Positions 1 through 5,012 of a stretch of DNA of 5,144 bases are shown one piece after another. Positions within the stretch are counted from its first letter, which is position 1; every line of letters begins with the position of its first letter. The stretch is from Thermoflexales bacterium. Lineage in GTDB: Bacteria; Chloroflexota; Anaerolineae; Fen-1058. The notes below the pieces were generated by a model. It ran no database searches and had not been told where the DNA came from. It saw only the letters and a list, made by a program, of their open reading frames with translations. The stretch spans positions 1-5,144 of the forward strand of contig JAFGFO010000220.1 in assembly GCA_016931085.1 (NCBI GenBank), read 5' to 3'. The position numbers and the translations under genes were made by a program.

Positions 1-69
1 CAAGCCGGGCCAATGCCGGTTGAGGATTGGCTTGACCTGTTCATCAAAGAAATACCGGGCGAGTTGTAA
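1..69 (+). CDS. C-terminal end of an unidentified protein (partial, enters from the left edge)
   Basis: Frame 1 is open from the first base and ends with TAA at 67-69, giving 22 residues that end in EDWLDLFIKEIPGEL. The composition is protein-like: a short amphipathic stretch with W, L, F and I between charged residues. The piece is too short to assign a family. It would converge on the minus-strand gene at 117-608, with 47 bp between the two stop codons. In that gap I see only a 5-bp CCAGG/CCTGG pairing and no clear terminator. The call rests on the open frame at the edge and on the spacing, so it is moderate at best. Confidence 0.5.
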   Translation, partial: QAGPMPVEDWLDLFIKEIPGEL

Positions 70-116
70 GCCAGGAATGAATCGCCCTTGCTGCTGAGTA
101 TCATTAACGCCTGGAT

Positions 117-608
117 TCACTTCTTTCCACGCCTCCTCACCCGTTTCTTCCTCATCTCACGCCCCCTGGCTTTCCCTGCTTGACCTGCTCTCTGAAGCTC
201 CTTGACCATACGATAATGCCGCTTCAGTCGCTCATTGTAAGCATCGTCCTTCAACATCCACTCGAACACTTGCTGAAACACTCTCGAATATTGAGATTGC
301 GGGCCAAGCCGATCAATGCTCACACCTACACATTCCTTTGCAAACGCCTTGTTTCTCACCCATCCCTCGTAAAAGGCCAGGCTCTCCCATCCATAGTTCA
401 GTGTTGCCAGCACTTGAGAAGGATCCTCGTCCACTACGACTTGAATCAACACCCGGCGACAATCACAGCCCGGATCATCACAATAAAGCTCAATAAACGC
501 ATACTGACCCACCGGCAAATCACCCGGTTCCAAGACAGTCAGAACCCGTGTCTCTTTAGCCGCAATGTCAGTAAAATCAGCATAAAACGGTTTCATACCA
601 AAAGACAT
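117..608 (-). CDS. Conserved hypothetical protein with a CxxxxCxC cysteine cluster and a basic tail (163 aa)
   Basis: The function is not known. Residues 38-58 hold a motif I recognise from a widespread family of uncharacterised bacterial proteins (AFIELYCDDPGCDCRRVLI), with Cys43, Cys48 and Cys50 placed like a metal site. It is followed by a conserved-looking NYGWESLAFYEGW stretch (71-83) and by LKDDAYNERLKRHYRMVKEL (119-138), which should be helical. From about residue 146 the protein is almost only Lys, Arg and Gly, a tail that could bind nucleic acid. No signal peptide or membrane segment is seen. The start at 608 is supported by GAGGT at 619-615, 6 nt upstream. A second Met at residue 5 is possible but lies less well relative to this site. 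The gene follows the radical SAM gene on the same strand after 59 bp and may be cotranscribed. I see no convincing promoter in that gap. Metal binding is inference. Confidence 0.8.
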   Translation of the reverse strand: MSFGMKPFYADFTDIAAKETRVLTVLEPGDLPVGQYAFIELYCDDPGCDCRRVLIQVVVDEDPSQVLATLNYGWESLAFYEGWVRNKAFAKECVGVSIDRLGPQSQYSRVFQQVFEWMLKDDAYNERLKRHYRMVKELQRAGQAGKARGREMRKKRVRRRGKK

Positions 609-667
609 AGTACCACCTCAACTTGCTTCTGATCAGAGAATCCATCCACCACCATTCCGATAGCGCG

Positions 668-1570
668 TCATAATCCCAATGCCAACTGCTGCGGTTCACT
701 GGGGGGAAGGGGAAACGCATAATCGAGCGGCAGCCCCGCCTGGCGGCAGAGGTCACGAGCGCGCTCGTAAAGCGCCCGGCCTATTTCAGGTGGAGGTGAG
801 GACTGGCGGTAAAGACGCACATAGGCAAGCTTGAGAGCCGGAAACTCGACTTGAAGGAAAGGCATAAAGCGCTCACGCGCACTGCGGCGCAGTCCCAGCA
901 CACCCGGAATGGCAAACTGCGCGCCGTGGTCGCGAGCGGCGCGAATCACAGCATCCAGGCTCTCCGCGCTGTCGGTCAGATGGGGCAAAATCGGCATCAA
1001 CAGCATCCCCACCACAACACCGGCCGCCGCCAGGGTCTCCATCGCTTGCAGCCGCTGCGCCGGCGGCGAGGCACGCGGCTCTAGCTTGCGGGCCAGCTCC
1101 GTATCCAAGGTCGTGATGCTGAAAAGCACACTGACGTGCGTATGCCGTGCCAGCTCGCCCAAAACATCGGCATCACGGGCAACCAGGGCGCCCTTGGTGC
1201 CCACGGTCACCGGGTTGTGGTTGTCTGCCAAGACCTGCAGCACGTCTCGGGTGATACGGTACCTGGCCTCGGCCGGCTGGTAGGGATCGCACACGCCGCC
1301 GATGTGCACCATCTCGCGCCGCCAGCGAGGGTGAGCCAGCTCGCGGCGCAACACCTGGGCAGCATTCAGCTTGAAACGAATATGCTGCTCGAAATCCGTC
1401 CCCGCGTTCAGCCCCAGGTATTCGTGGCTGTAGCGTGCATAGCAATACACGCAGCTATGAACGCAGCCCCGGTAGGGGTTGATGTCCCACCGGAAAGGCA
1501 GGTAGTTCGAGTCGATGCGGTGCAACAAGGTCTTGCACTCGATCTGTTCATAGTGAACCGTGCCAGTCAT
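668..1570 (-). CDS. SplB/Rv2578c-type radical SAM protein (300 aa)
   Basis: Radical SAM enzymes cleave S-adenosylmethionine with a 4Fe-4S cluster to start radical chemistry. This one carries the cluster motif CVHSCVYC (Cys36, Cys40, Cys43) within NPYRGCVHSCVYCYARY. GGVCDPYQPAE (91-101) follows, matching the GTxTDxYQPxE element of the SplB-like (COG1533) group, then the TVGTKG strand (122-127), LEPRASPPAQRLQAMETLAAAG (163-184) and MPILPHLTDS (192-201). This is the pattern of the many COG1533 proteins of unknown substrate. It is not a spore photoproduct lyase proper, since the spore context and the rest of that enzyme are missing. The open frame extends to 1723, but the start is placed at 1570. 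The conserved part begins there, GGAG lies at 1585-1582 (11-nt spacing), and a strong promoter sits at 1620-1648, inside the extension. The upstream 51 residues are therefore probably not translated. The 163-residue gene lies downstream. The substrate is unknown. Confidence 0.92.
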   Translation of the reverse strand: MTGTVHYEQIECKTLLHRIDSNYLPFRWDINPYRGCVHSCVYCYARYSHEYLGLNAGTDFEQHIRFKLNAAQVLRRELAHPRWRREMVHIGGVCDPYQPAEARYRITRDVLQVLADNHNPVTVGTKGALVARDADVLGELARHTHVSVLFSITTLDTELARKLEPRASPPAQRLQAMETLAAAGVVVGMLLMPILPHLTDSAESLDAVIRAARDHGAQFAIPGVLGLRRSARERFMPFLQVEFPALKLAYVRLYRQSSPPPEIGRALYERARDLCRQAGLPLDYAFPLPPSEPQQLALGL

Positions 1571-1581
1571 ACGCGCCTGTG

Positions 1582-1585
1582 CTCC
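1582..1585 (-). promoter_or_regulatory. Ribosome binding site deciding the radical SAM start
   Basis: On the minus strand GGAG lies 11 nt upstream of the ATG at 1570-1568. With the promoter just beyond it, this selects the internal Met over the first Met of the open frame at 1723. The spacing is slightly long but usable. Confidence 0.5.
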
Positions 1586-1619
1586 AAGATAGGAAAATCG
1601 CAAGATCCAAACTACACCC

Positions 1620-1648
1620 AATATATCTTGATACCCCGGCGTTGTCAA
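1620..1648 (-). promoter_or_regulatory. Near-consensus sigma-70 promoter for the radical SAM gene
   Basis: Reading leftward, a perfect -35 box TTGACA (1648-1643) is followed by a 17-nt spacer and a -10 box TATATT (1625-1620, five of six matches to TATAAT). Transcription would begin near 1613, leaving a leader of about 43 nt before the ATG at 1570. It is the best promoter in the window by eye. It drives the radical SAM gene and perhaps the 163-residue gene behind it. Confidence 0.75.
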
Positions 1649-1664
1649 CCTGGCGCGGTCCGAG

Positions 1665-1693
1665 ATGACGTTTTTCACGATCTGGAGTAGAAT
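1665..1693 (+). promoter_or_regulatory. Candidate divergent promoter of the ferredoxin-like gene (possible leaderless start)
   Basis: ATGACG (1665-1670, four of six matches to TTGACA) and TAGAAT (1688-1693, five of six matches to TATAAT) are 17 nt apart. The expected start point falls at or next to the ATG at 1700, so the mRNA would have almost no leader. An alternative reading is that GGAG at 1684-1687, 12 nt before the ATG, is a ribosome binding site and the real promoter lies further upstream. The two readings exclude each other, because GGAG sits directly before the -10 box. Confidence 0.4.
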
Positions 1694-1699
1694 TGCACC

Positions 1700-2353
1700 A
1701 TGGCTGACAAACCAACCATTCACTTTATTCCAGCCTCAACCAACGAGGATAGGATTCGCTTCTTTGGCACGCTGATGCCGGCGCTGTTGCTGCTGAAACA
1801 GTCGCCGCTGCAGTTCGTCCGCTTCCAAATCCTGACGCGCCTCACGCCACGCGCAGACGTAGCAGACTTTATCCAGTCTGAAACGGACGACGTCGGCCAA
1901 GCTGGTGATGTGTGGCTCTTTATCCACCGCTGGCACACGGATACCTTTGACGCGATCACCTTTGGCCGCGCCAAGACCTTCCTGGCCAGGCTGACGCGAC
2001 TGGTGCGCCGGGCAGGCTACACGACCGAAGCACTCGACCCGCTCTCGCCGCGCATCAACCTGCCCAAGCTGGCTGCCCAGGCCGGCCTGGGGGATCTCAG
2101 CCCGTACGAGCTGCTGGTGCACCCGGCGTTTGGGCCACGCTTGATCATCAGCGGCTTGCGTACCGACGCGCCATTAAGAAATGGCGTACCACTCAACCTA
2201 TCACCGCGATGGGAAGGCAAAGGCTGCACCGACTGCCTGGCTTGTCTCAAAGCTTGCCCGCAGGAGCCTGTCAAGAATGGCGTGGTGAGCTTGAGGCTGT
2301 GCCAGACATGTGCACAGTGCCTGGCTATCTGTCCGGTGGGCAAGAAGACCTGA
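1700..2353 (+). CDS. Double 4Fe-4S ferredoxin-domain protein, QueG-like (217 aa)
   Basis: The C-terminus carries two complete 4Fe-4S motifs: CTDCLACLKACP (Cys176, 179, 182, 186) and CQTCAQCLAICP (Cys201, 204, 207, 211). The protein ends six residues after the last cysteine. Before them, LPKLAAQAGLGDLSPYELLV (121-140), HPAFGPRLIISGLRTDAPL (141-159) resemble the segment that precedes the clusters in epoxyqueuosine reductase (QueG) and reductive dehalogenase-like proteins (AGLGwiG...GxrxxLxxxxTDxPL). The N-terminal 110 residues I do not recognise. At 217 residues the protein is much shorter than QueG (usually above 300), lacks its C-terminal HEAT-like part and shows no cobalamin-binding domain that I can name. 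It is therefore better called an electron-transfer protein of this superfamily than QueG. The location should be cytoplasmic, with no signal peptide seen. The HIT gene follows 36 bp later and is probably in the same operon. The clusters are near certain; the partner and role are unknown. Confidence 0.88.
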   Translation: MADKPTIHFIPASTNEDRIRFFGTLMPALLLLKQSPLQFVRFQILTRLTPRADVADFIQSETDDVGQAGDVWLFIHRWHTDTFDAITFGRAKTFLARLTRLVRRAGYTTEALDPLSPRINLPKLAAQAGLGDLSPYELLVHPAFGPRLIISGLRTDAPLRNGVPLNLSPRWEGKGCTDCLACLKACPQEPVKNGVVSLRLCQTCAQCLAICPVGKKT

Positions 2354-2375
2354 TCCACCGACCATCCCATTCACC

Positions 2376-2381
2376 AAAGGA
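2376..2381 (+). promoter_or_regulatory. Ribosome binding site of the HIT gene
   Basis: AAAGGA lies 8 nt before the ATG at 2390. It sits in the 36-bp gap after the ferredoxin-like gene, and no separate promoter is evident there, which favours cotranscription. Confidence 0.55.
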
Positions 2382-2389
2382 CAAAAGCT

Positions 2390-2854
2390 ATGAGCCATTG
2401 CGTATTCTGCGACATTTTATCGGGCACAGTGCCATCAAGCATCGTCTACAAAGACGAGCACTGCACGGCGTTTATGGACATCCAGCCCGTGAACCCCGGA
2501 CACCTCCTCGTCATTCCAAACCACCACGCAACGTACCTGGCCGATTTAGACGAGGATACGGGTGCCCACATGTTCCGGGTCGCGCAGCAACTCGCGCAGA
2601 CGCTACGAAAAAGCGGAGTCAAGTGTGAGGGGGTTGATCTTTTTCTGGCCGACGGCGAAGCGGCCGGGCAAGAGATCTGGCACGTCCATCTCCACATCAT
2701 CCCGCGCTACAAGGGAGATGGCTTCGGTTTCAGCTTCGGCCCAGAATACCACAACCGGCCAAGTCGATCAGAACTGGATGCGATTGCCCACGCAATCAGA
2801 GATGTGCTCTCTTTCCCGCCAGACGATAGGACTCCTCACGCAGCACATAGGTGA
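2390..2854 (+). CDS. HIT (histidine triad) family nucleotide hydrolase/transferase (154 aa)
   Basis: HIT proteins hydrolyse or transfer nucleoside phosphates (AMP-lysine, ApnA and similar compounds) through a covalent nucleotidyl-His intermediate. The triad motif is intact: HVHLHIIP with His98, His100 and His102, His100 being the expected nucleophile. Other hallmarks are the N-terminal CVFCDILSG with Cys4 and Cys7 (zinc site of many HINT-like members), the substrate loop NPGHLLVIP (35-43) and GEAAGQEIWHVHLH (89-102). The length is normal, the last 15 or so residues being a divergent tail. The start fits the CxFCxI motif at residues 4-8 and the AAAGGA site upstream. The stop codon TGA (2852-2854) lies inside the first copy of the 22-bp repeat family, so the repeat abuts or has entered the end of the gene. 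The exact substrate cannot be read from the sequence. Confidence 0.95.
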   Translation: MSHCVFCDILSGTVPSSIVYKDEHCTAFMDIQPVNPGHLLVIPNHHATYLADLDEDTGAHMFRVAQQLAQTLRKSGVKCEGVDLFLADGEAAGQEIWHVHLHIIPRYKGDGFGFSFGPEYHNRPSRSELDAIAHAIRDVLSFPPDDRTPHAAHR

Positions 2855-2945
2855 ACCAACCCCCTCTTTTCAAGTTAATTCACCCCCATACCCCCCCTTG
2901 TATCGCTAAAAGCCTTTGTTCACCCCAGGGGGTTGGTTCGGTAAA
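2850..2945. repeat. Left cluster of the C-tract/half-palindrome repeat family
   Basis: Three copies of the element that forms the array on the right are seen. Copy a (2850-2866) reads GGTGAACCAACCCCCTC on the plus strand and contains the HIT stop codon. Copy b (about 2893-2910) is degenerate, CCCCCCTTGTATCGCTAAA, resembling CCCCCTTGGATCGGTGAA of the right array. Copy c (2919-2945) is on the opposite strand: its complement contains TTTACCGAACCAACCCCC, the same as 3309-3326. Copies a and c give a perfect 13-bp inverted repeat (GAACCAACCCCCT, 2853-2865, against 2927-2939) with a 61-nt loop. This could act as a terminator-like structure behind the HIT gene, although no U-tract follows. Confidence 0.7.
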
Positions 2946-3160
2946 ATGCTCGTGTCGCCTCACCAACCACAACTCGAGCCTTGAATTACCTGAAGCTTGA
3001 ATCTGCTCAGCTCCAGCTAACCTCAATACTGTCGCTGGGCGGCTTCAACAGGCACTTGAGGCCGCATGCCAGCAACTATTCCAACGGCTCGCCGCCTACG
3101 TGGCGTTGTAGACCTCGCCCGCCTTTGCGTTCCACCAGTCCAGTACAGTCTCAATCGTCC
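2946..3160. other. Intergenic stretch between the repeat clusters; no convincing gene
   Basis: I see no ribosome binding site, no recognisable domain and no RNA gene. Two short readings look more protein-like than chance. On the plus strand the frame open from 3001 to the TAG at 3109-3111 contains LQQALEAACQQLFQRLAAYVA but has no start codon. On the minus strand a frame from about 3184 down to a TAG near 3107 contains GRTIETVLDWWNAKAGEV. They overlap in part, so at most one can be real. They may be remnants of a decayed gene or of a mobile element whose edges the repeats now mark. The evidence is weak. Confidence 0.35.
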
Positions 3161-3370
3161 GGCCGGCTCCCCTCGGATCCGGTCAATACAATACCCGACA
3201 CGTCTTGGTGAACAAACCCCCTCGGTTCACCGAACAACCCCCTTGGTTTATCGAGCCGCCCCCCCTCGGATCGGTGAACCGACCCCCTTGGTTCACCTGC
3301 TCCCGCTGTTTACCGAACCAACCCCCTTGGATCGGTGAACCAATCCCCTCGGTTCAGCGATCCAACCCTC
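3161..3370. repeat. Tandem array of a ~22-bp C-rich hairpin-forming repeat
   Basis: C-tracts of the form CCCCCT, always on the plus strand, begin at 3217, 3238, 3261, 3283, 3322 and 3344 (TCCCCT in the last). The steps are 21, 23, 22, 39 and 22 bp. A degenerate outlier lies at 3161-3186 (CTCCCCTCGGATCCGGTCAA) and a decayed last copy at 3356-3370. Between the C-tracts stand 13-bp blocks that switch orientation: GGTTCACCGAACA, GGATCGGTGAACC and GGTTCAGCGATCC are versions of one block or its complement. As a result neighbouring blocks pair. GGTGAACC (3273-3280) pairs perfectly with GGTTCACC (3290-3297) across a 9-nt loop, and GGTGAAC (3207-3213) pairs with GTTCACC (3225-3231) across 11 nt. The array runs into the coding end of the minus-strand gene that stops at 3354. 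No spacers of CRISPR type are present. Confidence 0.85.
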
Positions 3371-4418
3371 GTATGATCACATGCACAAGCTGATACTTGC
3401 TTGCACTCGATCTCACCATGATCCCAGCCGATCTACATAGTCCTTTGATTCTTTCAAGCCCCAACCCGTGCCCAGCCAATTCACGCACTTGAGCTAGCAC
3501 GTCGAATGGAAGAGCAGCCGACGAGAGCATCTGCAACTCTTCCAACTCTCGTATGCGCTTGGCCTCGGCTTCCTCGGCGCGCCTTTTCGCGACTTGCTCC
3601 CGTTCCCGCTCTGCCGCCGCCAACAGTTGCCCCACCGTGCGCCGGGGGTGATTCTTACGCTCGGGCCTGCCTATCAAGGTTTGCAGCTTGCGATTGAGTT
3701 CGACCGACAGGTGCGGCTCACCCTGCGCCAAGCGCAACAAGAAAACCTCACATTCTTCTCGTGGCAATTGAGCAATGGCCCGACGCACATCCACCTCCAC
3801 CTTGGCCGGCTGGTCGCTCGACTTGGCCGCCATTTGAATCAGATGCTCATCTACCTCGAACAAAACCACAAAGGCCTGCAACGCCGGCGAGAGCTTGTGC
3901 AAACCGGGCGGCACGGGCGGTTCGAGATCCGCATCGCCGGCAAACTCGCCTTCCAACTCGACCGCCTTGAGCCAGGCCAGATAAAGCACTCGATAATCCT
4001 GACTCAAAATCTCCTCACGCAACCCGATCAGCCTATCCAAAATTCCTTCGCCCTCAATCCAATCACCGCCTTCTTCCTCGCTCAATTCAATATCCAGGAC
4101 AACATAGTCGCCCACATCAGAAAATGTAACCCGATCCTCGATGCAATAAGGCTCCACTTGCTCGAGGTCAATCAGCGACTTGGGAAAGCGAAACATCAAT
4201 TGGCGGCTGCCCCAGTTTGCCAGGTAAAGCATAGCGTCATAATAATCCGCCAGCAAATCTTCCGGCCTGCGACGAAGGCCACCGCCAAAGCTATAAGTGA
4301 ACGCTGCCCGGCGGGGATGCGGCGACACGCGACTGGAGAGGCTGGCGACTGCCTTTTGTTCGTCCAGCGTCAGCGGCCGGTCAATAGCCTGAAACTCGTA
4401 GTATTGGTATTCGCTCAT
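3354..4418 (-). CDS. Conserved hypothetical protein of the YQYYEFQAIDRPL type (354 aa)
   Basis: The function is unknown. The N-terminus MSEYQYYEFQAIDRPLT and the block DYYDAMLYLANWGSRQLMFRFPKSLID (58-84) mark a family of uncharacterised bacterial proteins that I recall as widespread. Then come an acidic region (111-125, ELSEEEGGDWIEGEG), helical segments to about 260, a strongly charged probable coiled coil (262-296, rich in E, R, K and A) and a C-terminal unit (305-350) with LERIKGLCRSAGIMV followed by SKYQLVHVIIRGL, which has the rhythm of a SAP/Rho-N-like helix-loop-helix. The frame extends to 4448, but the start is placed at 4418. The family motif begins there, GGAGG lies 9 nt upstream (4432-4428), and the ATG overlaps the TGA of the nucleotidyltransferase gene as ATGA, pointing to translational coupling. 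The last codons (GLDR and the stop) lie in a decayed copy of the repeat array. No membrane segment is seen. Confidence 0.85.
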   Translation of the reverse strand: MSEYQYYEFQAIDRPLTLDEQKAVASLSSRVSPHPRRAAFTYSFGGGLRRRPEDLLADYYDAMLYLANWGSRQLMFRFPKSLIDLEQVEPYCIEDRVTFSDVGDYVVLDIELSEEEGGDWIEGEGILDRLIGLREEILSQDYRVLYLAWLKAVELEGEFAGDADLEPPVPPGLHKLSPALQAFVVLFEVDEHLIQMAAKSSDQPAKVEVDVRRAIAQLPREECEVFLLRLAQGEPHLSVELNRKLQTLIGRPERKNHPRRTVGQLLAAAEREREQVAKRRAEEAEAKRIRELEELQMLSSAALPFDVLAQVRELAGHGLGLERIKGLCRSAGIMVRSSASKYQLVHVIIRGLDR

Positions 4419-4978
4419 CTGTTTGCCCCTCCTCTCTTCTGCTGCCACAGCGCTTCGATCCGCTCCAGCACCTGTTCCACGTGATCTCGAGGTTCACACC
4501 GGCTGGCCCGCCAGCGCAAATACTCCCAGTCCACAGCCGGTAAATGCGCCAACATCGCCTGCACATCCTCCCAATCGTGTTTACCCACTTCTGGTCCGCG
4601 CCCCAACAGTCCCTTGAGCAGGATGTTATCCTCGGCCGGGATGACGGACACGTTAACGCCGGCAATGTCGTGACGCGTCAAGCGCGCGACCATCTGCTCA
4701 TCCAGGTCCATTGTGCCCAGCCCGGCCAGGATGTCAAAGCCGGGCAGTTGGATCACATGGATGAAGTCATCCTCACGCCTCCTTAGCTTGGCCTGGGGAA
4801 ACAGCGCCGCCACGTGTGCACCTTCGGCGGCCGGCACCAAGATGTCCACATCGGTCAAGGGACGGGGCGAACCGTAAGCGGCCGCGGCTGCCCCGGCGAA
4901 CACAGCCCAGGGGATGCCGGCACTATCCAAGCGCTGCGCAACTTGATCAAGTGACAATTCGATCTTTGACTCGGTCAT
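4415..4978 (-). CDS. Nucleotidyltransferase-fold protein, AbiEii/MNT-like (187 aa)
   Basis: The segment PWAVFAGAAAAAYGSPRPLTDVDILV (23-48) fits the GG/GS...TDxDh signature of the pol-beta-type nucleotidyltransferase fold, with Asp43 and Asp45 as metal ligands. A third acidic residue is offered by Asp82 in PGFDILAGL. The later LLKGLLGRGPEVGKHDWEDV (120-139) is like the KxxAxRxKDxxDl helix of this group. Such proteins transfer a nucleotide to an RNA, protein or small molecule, and several act in toxin-antitoxin or abortive infection pairs. The usual HEPN or AbiEi partner is not seen here. The start at 4978 has a strong GGAGG (4989-4985) 6 nt upstream. The stop overlaps the next gene by 4 bp. 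The preceding pyruvate kinase-like gene ends 34 bp before this start. The fold is likely; activity, target and any toxin or antitoxin role are inference. Confidence 0.85.
   Translation of the reverse strand: MTESKIELSLDQVAQRLDSAGIPWAVFAGAAAAAYGSPRPLTDVDILVPAAEGAHVAALFPQAKLRRREDDFIHVIQLPGFDILAGLGTMDLDEQMVARLTRHDIAGVNVSVIPAEDNILLKGLLGRGPEVGKHDWEDVQAMLAHLPAVDWEYLRWRASRCEPRDHVEQVLERIEALWQQKRGGANR
4428..4432 (-). promoter_or_regulatory. Ribosome binding site inside the nucleotidyltransferase gene for the coupled downstream gene
   Basis: GGAGG lies in the last codons (KRGG) of the nucleotidyltransferase gene and 9 nt before the ATG at 4418. Together with the ATGA overlap it decides the start of the 354-residue protein and makes coupled translation likely. 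Confidence 0.65.
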
Positions 4979-4984
4979 CTTGTT

Positions 4985-4989
4985 CCTCC
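4985..4989 (-). promoter_or_regulatory. Ribosome binding site of the nucleotidyltransferase gene
   Basis: GGAGG stands 6 nt before the ATG at 4978, in the 34-bp gap after the upstream stop codon (5015-5013). That gap is too short for an obvious promoter, which supports one operon. Confidence 0.65.
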
Positions 4990-5012
4990 GCTACATCAAC
5001 ACGACTATCGAG

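Noticed and set aside
628..637. Perfect palindrome TCTGATCAGA upstream of the 163-residue gene
   Set aside because: A single 10-bp palindrome is expected by chance at this scale, and there is no second copy or promoter around it to support an operator.
1136..1690. Plus-strand 184-codon open frame opposite the radical SAM gene
   Set aside because: It mirrors a well-supported coding strand with intact radical SAM motifs and has no ribosome binding site of its own.
2850..2945. Classical rho-independent terminator behind the HIT gene
   Set aside because: The 13-bp stem has a 61-nt loop and no T-run follows. It may still influence the 3' end, but it does not meet the usual pattern.
3217..3349. 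G-quadruplex on the minus strand formed by the G5 tracts
   Set aside because: The tracts are separated by about 16 nt or more, longer than loops of a standard quadruplex. It was not pursued as a main explanation.
3205..3370. CRISPR array
   Set aside because: The period is about 22 bp with no unique spacers of constant length, the repeat is shorter than usual, and the copies vary a lot. It is a tandem/inverted simple array.
2981..3393. Several plus-strand open frames across the repeat island (Pro-rich proteins)
   Set aside because: Their Pro/Thr-rich sequence is just translation of the C-rich repeats. They lack ribosome binding sites and recognisable domains.
3594..4484. Plus-strand 296-codon open frame opposite the 354-residue gene
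   Set aside because: The minus strand has a recognisable protein family, a strong ribosome binding site and an ATGA overlap. The plus frame has low-complexity, shadow-like composition and no site upstream.
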